Source of the DNA: Entoloma clypeatum
Taxonomy: Eukaryota; Basidiomycota; Agaricomycetes; Agaricales; Entolomataceae
Direction: 5' to 3'
Assembly: GCA_963565915.1 (NCBI GenBank)
Contig: OY751496.1
Span: 744,001-808,000, forward strand
DNA length: 64,000 nucleotides
Shown piece after piece: positions 24,318 through 33,070 of the stretch. The translations under genes and the position numbers were made by a program. The notes under the pieces are model-generated. The model made no database searches, was not told the DNA's origin, and was given only the letters and a program-made list of their open reading frames with translations. The stretch's first letter is position 1, and every line of letters begins with the position of its first letter.

Positions 24318-24487
24318 GCTGAAAAGGCCAGAATATATTTATAGATTTTATTGATAATCTGTCTACTTGTGATCAAGGCAGCAGGGAGCACACACACACA
24401 CCTTTTGTGTTTTTTTTTAGGTGTGCCTATTTGGGAAGTGGGGAAGTTGTGATGTAGAATGAGTGTGATGCACCAGATATAATGGAC

Positions 24488-24523
24488 TGGTGGCTCAGTT
24501 GGTTAGATAGAGGACTGAAATAA
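24488..24523 (+). mobile_element. tRNA-headed SINE, A-box part (split)
   Basis: GGTGGCTCAGTTGGTTAGA holds a perfect pol III A-box (TGGCTCAGTTGG). The sequence breaks after GGACTGAAATAA (24512-24523) and resumes at 25128 with the same 12 bases. Confidence 0.6.
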
Positions 24524-25127
24524 ATTTTTTTTTTTTTGGTGTCAACAATTTATATACCGGTACCCTGAGGGCAGTCCGGTCACCTACTACTACAAGCCGG
24601 CAGTAAAGAATTTTAACGTGCATGTGGGCTAGCACAGAAATGTCCAAAAACTAGAAAAGACGGTACAGCGATAAGATGCAATCAAGGGACTACAGAGGAG
24701 AGCATACACCAAAAGTAACACGATATGTAGAGAGAGACGACATACATGTAGCTGGATACTCCTTGAGGGGAGTATGACTTTAAGCATCCCCATGACCAGT
24801 TCACACCTCCCCATCATTACGGCCGCGGCCAGAGGCAGGGGCTTTCTGACGAGTACCGGTTTCCCCGGTCAAGGGACGTACATGGAGGTCGAGCCCAGAT
24901 GGCTCACCCCTCGAATATCGGGCCATGATCCAGCCCCGGTCAAAAAGGTGCTGCCAAAACTGACAGCGTGGAGAGTTGGCAGCGTGAGGTTTGCCGCAGT
25001 TCTTGCAATGAGCATTGTGAGGACAAGGAGTCCCCTCGGCGGTGGGAGGAACAGGGGGGTTCGCATCAGGGCGTCCCTTGCAGCAGGTGGCAAGAGAGCG
25101 ATGGTTTTCTTCGCGGTGAGGACCCCT
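24524..25127 (-). mobile_element. LINE-derived polyadenylated retroposon with ORF1 zinc-knuckle
   Basis: A 604-bp insert, flanked by the 12-bp duplication GGACTGAAATAA. On the minus strand it ends in a run of about 14 A. Its first third reads HCKNCGKPHAANSPRCQFW and FDRGWIMARY, a CX2CX4HX4C knuckle like that of Tad/I-type LINE ORF1. ORF1 is followed directly by what looks like the 3' UTR, with no reverse transcriptase, so it is a non-autonomous derivative. Confidence 0.7.
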
Positions 25128-25215
25128 GGACTGAAATAATGTTCTGTACTATAGAGGTTGTGAGTTCAATTCTTGCAAATGGCACAAATTTTGCACTTTG
25201 CCGTTTCGTGATCTT
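25128..25215 (+). mobile_element. tRNA-headed SINE, B-box part (split)
   Basis: Resumes with GGACTGAAATAA, then GTGAGTTCAATTCTTGC at about 25159-25175, which fits a pol III B-box (TTCAANTC core). With the A-box part the spacing is that of a tRNA. The tail has no recognised family. Confidence 0.55.
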
Positions 25216-25244
25216 GATTTCCATTTCTCGGATTGTTCTGTGGA

Positions 25245-25434
25245 AAATACCGGTTTAAACCGATCCGAACCGGTCTTTGGCCAGTCTTTCAAATTCTAAA
25301 GTTTCGAGTGCACCGAAGACTGGCCGTGATCCGAAACCTTAAAAACCAAGACCGGCGGTCCGGCCTCTCACCAGTTCAGTCCCCTCCGGTCTTGGTCTGA
25401 AATCAACGAAGGTAAACTGGACCTTGAAACACTA
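25245..25434 (+). mobile_element. hAT-like MITE, right end
   Basis: Rich in ACCGGTC/GGTCCGG words and ends CCTTGAAACACTA at 25434, the family's terminal repeat. The left end is not clear. Confidence 0.5.
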
Positions 25435-26115
25435 ATGGGAGGCAAGGGACGGCCGTAGGGCATGAGTGGGAGATGTTGGGGGTGAGAGGGTGCCAAGGGA
25501 GACGAGAGACGGCTGTTAGAGGAGAGAGATGGCCGTTGGGCATGCAGAGAAGCCATAGGGAATGAGAGGAGGCCGTTGGGGGCGGCAGGGAGCCATTGGA
25601 GGCGAGAGGCGGCCATCAGAGACCAGAGATGTCTGTCCGGCACGCGAGAAAGCCATAGGGGATGGAGGAGGCCATTGAGGGTGAGAGGAGGCCGTTGGGG
25701 GTGAGAGGAGGCCATTGGGGGTGAGAGGAGCGGCAGGGAGCCCTCGGGGGCAAGAGATGGCTGTTGAGGGCGACAGGCAACCGTTGGGCACACGAGGAGA
25801 CCATAGGGGATGAGTGGGAGCTGTTCAAGACAAGAGATGGCTGTTGGGAATGGGAGATGGCTGTTGGGCACGAGAGGCAGCCATTGGGCATGCGAGAAAG
25901 CTGTAGGGGGCGACAGGCAGCTGTTGGACACGCAAGAAGACCGTAGGGATGAGTGGGAGCTGTTGGAGACGAGAGATGGCCATTGGGCACGAGAGGCAGC
26001 CTGTGAGAAAGCCGTAGGGGATGAGAGGCAGCCGTTTGGGGGCAATGACCGTTCGAGGCAAGAGACGGCCATGGTCGACGAGGAAGATGGGGAGGAGGGC
26101 AGACACGCGGGAGGG
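25435..26115 (+). repeat. GC-rich minisatellite array
   Basis: Units such as GCCGTTGGGCATGAGAGG and GGAGACGAGAGATGGCCGTT repeat irregularly for about 680 bp, like those in R1 to R4. Long open frames on both strands here (Pro/Ser-rich in the minus direction) come from the repeat. Confidence 0.8.
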
Positions 26116-26904
26116 AGGTGATGGGGGGAGTTAAAGGGATGTTGGAGCTTTGGTATGGTCAACTTTTGTTGCCGGGCTCGGCAAGTTCCGGGCACGACCA
26201 TTGAACAATTGCCAAAGTCCAACATCCCTTTTGACTCCCTCCATCACCTCCCTCCCCCATGTCTGCTCCCTCCTTTCCATCTTCCTCATCAACTCCTCCT
26301 CTTTCCATTCACATGCCCGCCTGCCATGCAGGCCCAACTACTGGTGAGCACCTTCTGTACCTCACCACCCACACTTACAGAGAACAACAGGAAACACATG
26401 GAGAACATGACGGCGGTGGTGATGGTGGGGAAGGGGAAGGGGGGAGGGCTCCTGAAATGGCCACAGTAGAGGGACGGCAGGGCACAGGCCAAAGGCGGGA
26501 CACACATGAGAACAGCTGGATATGCACAGGAACGGCAGGACAGGCAAATAGGGCGTGAGAGGACGTAGTGAGGGACACGTGGAGTGGGGGACAGCTGCTC
26601 AGCCACGCTGCAGCACACTAACAGAGAACACGACAGCGGCGAGTGTGGTGGGGAGGGATACCCCTATGGCTATGGTGGGGCAATGGCAGGACATGGGTGA
26701 AGGGCGGGACATACGCGAGGACGGAGGGACATGTGAGGAGGCTAGGGGCGCTCAGCTGCGGCACTCAGTTTGGTTTCATGTTTCACCTAGTCGAAATATA
26801 ATATTCCATCTATTCTGCCCGTCCCAGCCCATGGCATACAGTACCTTCAAGTGTGAAGTACATAGCAAGGTGTCATTTTTGGACTGGACACCATGTGGGT
26901 TCCT
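26116..26904. other. Intergenic, no gene recognised
   Basis: GC-rich DNA with an imperfect inverted repeat (GGATGTTGGAGCTTTGG near 26138 and CCAAAGTCCAACATCC near 26212). No coding sequence could be assigned. Confidence 0.4.
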
Positions 26905-27345
26905 ACTGTAAATACACAACTACTGTACTACCTTGCTCCAATGCTACTGTACACTATGGCCCTACATACTACTGTAGCATTTCAATCAATTCATCAGGCC
27001 TGTGATGCGTGACATGGTGCAACGAAATTTTAATTTCATTGCGGGCGAAGATTTCCGTGACTTCGATTCAAATGTGACCAATTTTCGTTGTTTTTGGTAT
27101 TTTTGGCAATTTCTGCGTGCCATTTTGGGAAATCCTGTGTCCCAATTTCGTCACCGGGCTCAGGGAAGCGTGACAATTGTGACTTTCCAGTGTTTTCCAG
27201 AGCCCTGTGATGCATGACCAATGAATTGATTGAAATGCTACAGTACTACAGCACTACAGCACTATAGCACTACCATCCTCTACAGATCACTCCAACCCTA
27301 CAGGGCCCTACAGGTTTGGGTGTGTTTGCTACAATTTACTACAGC
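26905..27345. mobile_element. MITE-like element with 25-bp inverted repeats
   Basis: A perfect 25-bp inverted repeat at 26970-26994 and 27221-27245 (core TGTAGCATTTCAATCAATTC) encloses 276 bp. CTACTGTA/TACAGTAG words extend the symmetry outward to about 26905 and 27345. No ORF. Confidence 0.55.
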
Positions 27346-27361
27346 CAAAAATCAGGGTTTG

Positions 27362-28578
27362 CTGATGGACAGAGGCAGTTGAAAAAGCAAGGGATGTACA
27401 TGAAACAGGTTATGCTCAACCTATACCACAGCCCGAAGCTGGACGAGTCCATTGTAAAGGCAATCATCGGTTGCGCATGATGCAAGAATTTTGGCAGTTC
27501 ACACCTCAATGCAACGCTCCAGCCAATAGTATGAAGACACCCATTTGAACTTTTGGTGGGTGATTACCTGTCCATGCCAGAGGAAAAAGGTGGATACCAC
27601 ACAGTGGGCTTATACCTCAACACCTACTCCCAGCATATATGGTATTACATGTTCAAAACTCACGGCAGCGCAAAAACAACCATCCAATCACTCAATGACA
27701 TCTGCTATAACTTTGTACCACCACAGAGCTGGCAATCCGATGGAGGATGACACTTCAACAATGACAAGGTTGACAGTGTCTGCAAGGAATGGGGCATCAA
27801 ACACATAGTTACCACAGCATACTTGCCATGGGTAAATGGTCTCGTCGAAGGGACCAACAAACTCCTGCTGTACATGCTGGCAAGAATTTGCATGCCAGAG
27901 CTCGGAGAGGATGGATGGAGGACAACAAGCTGGGAGAGTGTGCTGAGAAACTGGCTGGACCACTTTGATGAGGCCATACAGATAATGAACTGGAGAATCC
28001 TACCAGCACTCAAGTTCACGCCGAAGGAACTCCTCCTTGGGATAGCAGTCGACATGACAAGAACACCTGCTAAGCTAAGTACATCTATCCTGGAACCCAA
28101 GGACATTGACATACACATGGCCTACGCAGAACAACAACATCTCGATGGTCATGCGGAACGTGTACATCATGCACTTCAATGCAAAGAAGTGTTCAACCAA
28201 AAGATACTTGAAATGCAAGGAGAACCCATCGAATTCAAGAAAGAAGAGCTCATACAGGTTTATAGGAATGACTTAATGAACACTGTTAGCAACGACCGCA
28301 AGCTCACACCCATGTGGTCGGAGCCCCGCCAGGTGAAAGACCAGAAGCTTAACTCCTACACAATAGAAGACCTCAATGGAGAAGAGCTACCAGGCTCGTA
28401 CCATGCTAGAAGGCTGCAGAGGTTTACACTGAGAGACGGAACAGACCAGGCCAAAATGGAACATGCAAGGGAGAAGTCAGAGGAAGGACAAGAAGGCCAA
28501 GAAGGGAAAGGAAGGGTCCCAAGACACCATTCCAGACAGAGGAAGAGGCAGAAGATGGAAACGGCGAGATGGAATTGA
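27362..28578 (+). pseudogene. Gypsy element X, integrase core and C-terminus
   Basis: Reads SPKLDESIVKAIIGC, CKNFGSSHL, HPFELLVGDYLSMPE, SDGG then TGA, and WVNGLVEGTNKLLLYML. These fit the D,D,E integrase of the lineage seen at 16484. The frame from 27823 to 28578 is open for 251 codons and ends in a Lys/Arg/Glu-rich tail. In-frame TGA codons near 27478, 27529 and 27748 again sit at likely Arg positions. Upstream, the 23100-27360 block interrupts it. Confidence 0.78.
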
Positions 28579-28794
28579 GAGGTGGGACAATCACTGAGGA
28601 GGTCCTGGAGAGATGACAAGGTTGCCGCCATGAAGAAGAGGGGAACCTGGAGTGGTGCCAGAGGCACGACTCTGACCATCACATGATCCAGTAGTCAGAT
28701 GTCATAGAGAGCCACATAGAACAGACCATCATCAGACAACAAGACATCTTTCTAGACCAGACGGTGAGACCGACGCAGGCACAAGTTATGGGCA

Positions 28795-29481
28795 CGTTGG
28801 GCATGAGTTGTGGTTGTTGGGCGCGAGTGGACGCCGTTGGGTGTTAGAGGGAGCTGTTGGGCACGTTGGGCACGAGTGGACGCCGTTGGGCGTGAGAGTG
28901 GGAGGCAGTTGGGCATTAGAGGGGGCCGTTGGGCGTGAGAGTGGGAGGCAGTTGGGCGTTAGAGGGGGCAGTTGGGCGTTAGTCGGCCCTGTTGGGCGCT
29001 ATAGGGGGTCGTTGGGCGCGAGTGGATGCCGTTGGGCGTTAGAGGGAGCTGTTGGGCACGTTGGGCGTTAGTCGGCCCTGTTGGGCGCTATAGGGGGTCG
29101 TTGTGCACGAGGGGCGGGCATTGGGGGGGGGAAGTGGCTGGGTGGAGTGAAGGTGGGGGATAAAAAAAGTGTGGGAACGTTGGGCTGGCTGTTGACTTAT
29201 GTATGGTTCGACTTTTGGCAATTGCCGAGAGTGCTTGGCATCAATGCTGAGCAACGCGCATTGTTGAAACTCGCACCTTCGATGCCCAATCTGTGGCACT
29301 GTAAGTCCTAAAAATAGTTTGTAACTTATGTAAAGATACTTAGAAGCTAATAGTAAGCATATAACCAGTTAAATATATGAGCTATGTAGGTAGAATTCTG
29401 AAATGATGCATCAAAACAATGGCACACTGTAAATCGTGATCAACAGGGCATCATCATGGGTTTTCTCAAACACAAAGCATC
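28795..29481 (+). repeat. Dispersed repeat R3 (short copy)
   Basis: A minisatellite (about 28795-29110, units near GCCGTTGGGCGTTAGAGGG) and about 370 bp of body matching R1 closely in inverted orientation. The body stops at CTCAAACACAAA, where a fragment of element A/B follows. Confidence 0.75.
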
Positions 29482-29552
29482 GTTTAATCGGACCCTTCGG
29501 GAAAATCCTTCTCGTTGGCTCCTAAGATTGTGGTTTCATCATTCTCGGTTCA
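29482..29552 (-). other. 71-bp gag-end fragment of the A/B gypsy family
   Basis: On the minus strand this matches 33006-33076 of element A (end of gag, including GGATTTTCCCGAAGGGTCC and the TAA) with a few substitutions. It lies between repeat R3 and the MITE left half, with nothing else of that element around it, so it looks like filler DNA. Confidence 0.8.
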
Positions 29553-29624
29553 GTCCAACATGGTCTATTTTTCAGTTCAGTTCAGTCTGGTTTAGGTCTA
29601 TGTAGACTGAACCTTCGAACACTA
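29553..29624 (-). mobile_element. hAT-like MITE, left half at an inversion breakpoint
   Basis: On the minus strand it starts TAGTGTTCGAAGGTTCAG at 29624 and matches the MITE at 8500-8577 for its whole length. It is preceded by the target duplication GTGTTTGC (plus strand GCAAACAC, 29625-29632). Confidence 0.75.
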
Positions 29625-30110
29625 GCAAACACAATTGGGTGGTGTTTCGTCACTACTCGTCCTCTGGGTAATGTTGTCGCTATCTTCTGGCATAGGACTC
29701 CCACAAATGTGTCAATGCAACCATCTGTTGTGAGTATGAATGGTGTTCTGTCAAACCATGGGGCCACTAGAACCAGCTTGGATACTGGCGTCCGCTTCAG
29801 TTTGAGGAAGGCTCGGGTGTGTTCCTCCTTCGAGACCTCCCTCAGTTTATAGGCTTTCATCATCCATTGATAAATGTTCTTCTTTGTGCCTGCTGGCACA
29901 CCAACTTTTTGGAGTAAACTTCTGAGTGGTCCTTCGATCCATGCATAGCCTTGGATGAGATCACGGAAGTACGATGTCAGTCCTAAAAACCTGTCCAAGT
30001 GAGAGGCATCTTCTGGTATCTTCCAGTTGACAATGGCACTCAGCTTTGCTGTATCTGGTGACATGCCTTTGGGCCTGACAACTGACCCTGCAAAGACAGC
30101 TTCTGTCATG
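29625..30110 (-). pseudogene. Gypsy element X, end of RT and start of RNase H
   Basis: About 160 residues without a stop: FAGSVVRPKGMSPDTAKL, FLGLTSYFRDLIQGYA (the RT thumb motif), FILTTDGCIDTFVGVL (RNase H start), and HHPIVFA at the MITE junction. It continues exactly at 16484 on the other strand. Confidence 0.82.
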
Positions 30111-30394
30111 AATTAATGTTTAAAGGTCTGATTCGGTCCGGTTTTTGACCCTCAAAATAGAGAGACCGAGACCCAATTTTTGGTTCACAAGATTATCAGA
30201 ATACTGAACTGGACCAATGCAAGACCAATGCATCGGTCCACATTACCTCTTAGAGTTGAGACCGAGCCGGTTCAGACTGGTTTAAAGCAATATATTATGA
30301 GGTACATAACAATAAGGACACGCGCACACAGCCAGATGCTGCGCGCACATGTTGTACTCCCTCAATCGCTCCTCCGTGGGCTCAGCCCGGCCAT
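30111..30394. other. MITE-like DNA and spacer
   Basis: Starts TAATGTTTAAAGGTCTG, a diverged hAT-MITE end, followed by GGTCCGGTT and GACCGAGCC words. No coding sequence. Confidence 0.45.
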
Positions 30395-31024
30395 ACATGC
30401 TCTTGGGCGCAATTGGATGCCATTGCGTGTGAGTCGACATGAGTGGCGGCCGTTGGACACGCGAGGGGGTGGTGGGGCGTGACTTGATGGCATTGGGTGG
30501 GAGTAGAGGCTGTTGGGCACGCGAGGGGTCGTTGGGCGGGAGTGGCAGCCATTGGGTGACAAGTGGAGGCCGTTGGGCACTAGAGGGGGCCGTTGGGCAC
30601 ATGAGAAGTCGTTGAGCGGGAGTAGGGGCCGTTGGGCATGAGTGGTGGCAGTTGGGCAGCAGTTGTGGCCAGGTGTAGTGGAGGTGGGGACAAACAAAAA
30701 GTGTGGGAATGTTTTGCTGGCCGTCGAATATATGGTTTGACTTTTGGCAATTGCCATGCACGCTCAGCAGTCAATGCCAAGCGATGTGTCCTTGAAACTC
30801 ACGGCCTCAATGCCCAAACCGTGGCACCATGAGTCCCAAAAATAGTCCTTACCTTATGTAGAGATATGTAGAAACTCATAATAAGTATATTTACAGTTAG
30901 ATACATGAGCTAAGCATGGTAGAAAGTCTGTACTTCAAAACGATGTATCAAAACACCCTGTAAATCGTGATGAATAGTGCATCATGGCTTTCTTCAAACA
31001 CAAAAAACATCATTTTCTTACTTC
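30395..31024 (+). repeat. Dispersed repeat R4, cut by element A
   Basis: A minisatellite (about 30400-30670) and about 350 bp of body related to R2 (GGTTTGACTTTTGGCAATTG region and AAACACAAAAAACATC). It ends at 31024 where the LTR of element A begins. Confidence 0.7.
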
Positions 31025-31412
31025 TGTTACGGACTTACCGGTTTGTATGTTACACACTTTTCCCTTGCATTGTACCTTCGTTATTTCTTTGACTCATCAG
31101 ACCGCTTATTCATTTACCTTTACTCTACCATTCTCCTTTAGTATACTTCACTCCCGCGCTGACTCGCACTCCGCAGTAGAGATTACTCAGTCCGCAGTCG
31201 TCTGACTCACTTCGCACTGCCTTTCTGCAGTTACTGACTCATCCGCACTGCCTTCCGCAGCTACTGACTCACTCGCTACCGCTCATAGCCAGTACTATAT
31301 AAACCCCATGTACCATAGCTACATTCCTTAGATTTAGCAATCACTTTGCTCTTCGCCTTTCCACTTCCTGCATACTCTGCCCAAACCTTGGAACGGTTTG
31401 TTAAGCATAACA
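31025..31412 (+). repeat. 5' LTR of element A
   Basis: 388 bp, TGTTACGGACT...GCATAACA. TATATAAA at 31296-31303; AGATTTAGCAA at 31330-31340 pairs with the primer site. Confidence 0.93.
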
Positions 31413-31414
31413 AG

Positions 31415-31425
31415 TTGCTAAATCT
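31415..31425 (+). promoter_or_regulatory. Candidate self-priming primer-binding site of element A
   Basis: TTGCTAAATCT, two bases after the LTR, is complementary over 11 nt to 31330-31340, 34 nt after the start of the TATA box. Confidence 0.7.
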
Positions 31426-31472
31426 CGTTAGGTTCGCCCAGAGCGAAGAGAGCAACTACCAGACGAGTCAAG

Positions 31473-32201
31473 ATGTCGCGCTTCTTTGAAGACTTCACCA
31501 GTAACCCATTCAGCATGCCAGAAGCCCGACAGGAGGAGCTAAGTCCTCGAGACAGTATCGATTTTACACTCATCCAGCAGTACATCGAATCAGAGATCCG
31601 TCGCATCCTACAGCAGGTGCTTGACGAAGAACTAGACAACGACGAGCATCGCCCCCACGGCGAGATAGCAGAGAGCATCCATCTTGCTTGGCAACACCAG
31701 ATTGCGCGTTACAACGCCCGACAGAACGAACTCGAAAGCTTTCGCGTTCAAGAAGGACCTCAGACAGGTCGGATCACAGAGATCAGAGAGTTTATCGGTG
31801 TCCAGACAACCGTTATCAGAAGATTGATTAGGACGCTCACATCGAGACGTCCCAGAGCCACATCATCACATCTTACTCGAAGCAGCAGATCTACGCCCAC
31901 TTCACCACCGAAGAACAACAGACCGAGTACAACCGCTGGGCACGAAACGAGAGACTTGACCCCTTCTCGCGACCAACAGACGCGCAGGAACAGAGATTCC
32001 TTAGAGATTTACAGAGGAAATACTCTGAACATTTTGCCACCGATTCCGCTGACGAGTCCCCTGACGAATTTACTTTTGACTCCGCGCAGTCAGATATCGA
32101 ACAGACGCCTAGAACAGGGACTCATTTTCAATCCTTACCTGTATCCCAAACCCCATCTTCATCCCAACAACCCGACTCCTCTTCTCCTCCGCAGACTCTA
32201 A
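31473..32201 (+). CDS. Element A upstream gag-region ORF
   Basis: 242 codons from ATG 31473, starting MSRFFEDFTSNPFSMPEARQ. The first 120 residues are charged and helical. From about 31832 to the end a second frame (-1) is also open and reads more protein-like (IYAHFTTEEQQTEYNRWARN, RFLRDLQRKY), running straight into the Gag frame at 32204. The ORF stops at TAA, two bases before the Gag ATG. The same layout is kept in copy B. It may be a separate leader protein or, through a -1 shift, the Gag N-terminus. Confidence 0.55.
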   Translation: MSRFFEDFTSNPFSMPEARQEELSPRDSIDFTLIQQYIESEIRRILQQVLDEELDNDEHRPHGEIAESIHLAWQHQIARYNARQNELESFRVQEGPQTGRITEIREFIGVQTTVIRRLIRTLTSRRPRATSSHLTRSSRSTPTSPPKNNRPSTTAGHETRDLTPSRDQQTRRNRDSLEIYRGNTLNILPPIPLTSPLTNLLLTPRSQISNRRLEQGLIFNPYLYPKPHLHPNNPTPLLLRRL

Positions 32202-32203
32202 AC

Positions 32204-33070
32204 ATGGCAGAAGCTCCGGCTGTACAAACAATGGATACATCCAAGATCATCAAGGATCCTGGGATGTTCAAGGACAGATACACCTTTGACGAGTGGTGGA
32301 AAGCCACCAAACTATACATCAGGTTCCAAAAGAGCCTCACAGACGATCAGAAGATTCTTGCGGTACTATCCCGCATGATGGAAGGGTCCGGCAGACACTG
32401 GGCCAGTAACAAGTTAGATGCTCTTGCTGTTGACAATGAGAACATCACCTGGCTAGGTTTTTCCGATGATATCGCCACACGATTCTCCATCGCCAACAAG
32501 TCGGTCGCTGCCAAAGCCAGACTCGAAGTCCTGAAACAAGAGAAACGTACCGTTGATGAATTCTTGGATGAATTCGAAGAACTCTTGAAACTATCAAACC
32601 TTGGCGAAGAAACTGGGAAATACATCCTAGAGAAGAATGTCAACCGCAGAATCTCTGAACAAGTGGCTAGCGATGGCAAGACATACACCGATTATGCAAA
32701 GGAGATCCGAAACAAGGGACAACAGATGAAAGGACACGCACTGGTCATCCGAGGTGGCGGCGACATGCACACTGGATCGGGTACCACTTATGGTGGTCAG
32801 GGCAAAGCCATGGAGATCGACAAAGCAGGAGTCGCCCGTTGCTACAACTGTCAACGCTTCGGTCATCTGGCTAAAGACTGTAGCACTCCAAAGAAGAAAG
32901 ATGGTCGCAAGTGTTTCAACTGTGACCAAGAAGGCCATATCGCGCGCAACTGCCGCAAGCTGAAGAAGAACTCCGGAAGGGTTAGAAAGGTGTTCAAGGA
33001 AGATGCCGAGAATGATGAAACCACAATCTTAGAAGCTGACGAGAAGGATTTTCCCGAAGGGTCCGATTAA
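32204..33070 (+). CDS. gag: Element A Gag (capsid, two zinc knuckles)
   Basis: 288 residues from ATG 32204. Capsid-like region (FDEWWKATKLYIRF, LSRMMEGSGRHWASNK), then two CX2CX4HX4C knuckles (CYNCQRFGHLAKDC, CFNCDQEGHIARNC) at about 32850-32955 that bind element RNA. The C-terminus is acidic and ends KDFPEGSD. Uninterrupted despite the decayed pol downstream. Confidence 0.88.
   Translation: MAEAPAVQTMDTSKIIKDPGMFKDRYTFDEWWKATKLYIRFQKSLTDDQKILAVLSRMMEGSGRHWASNKLDALAVDNENITWLGFSDDIATRFSIANKSVAAKARLEVLKQEKRTVDEFLDEFEELLKLSNLGEETGKYILEKNVNRRISEQVASDGKTYTDYAKEIRNKGQQMKGHALVIRGGGDMHTGSGTTYGGQGKAMEIDKAGVARCYNCQRFGHLAKDCSTPKKKDGRKCFNCDQEGHIARNCRKLKKNSGRVRKVFKEDAENDETTILEADEKDFPEGSD
33046..33052 (+). 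promoter_or_regulatory. Candidate -1 frameshift heptamer GGATTTT (element A)
   Basis: G GAT TTT in gag frame, six codons before the gag stop. In the -1 frame a TGA lies a few codons upstream, so entry into pol must occur close to this site. Confidence 0.6.

Noticed and set aside
24774..25139. 121-codon plus-strand frame
   Set aside because: Antisense to the LINE-derived insert, whose zinc-knuckle frame is on the minus strand.
25368..26225. Long open frame (285 codons, minus) and several partners at 25.4-26.2 kb
   Set aside because: They lie in a GC-rich minisatellite and read as Pro/Ser repeats in several frames at once; a repeat artefact.
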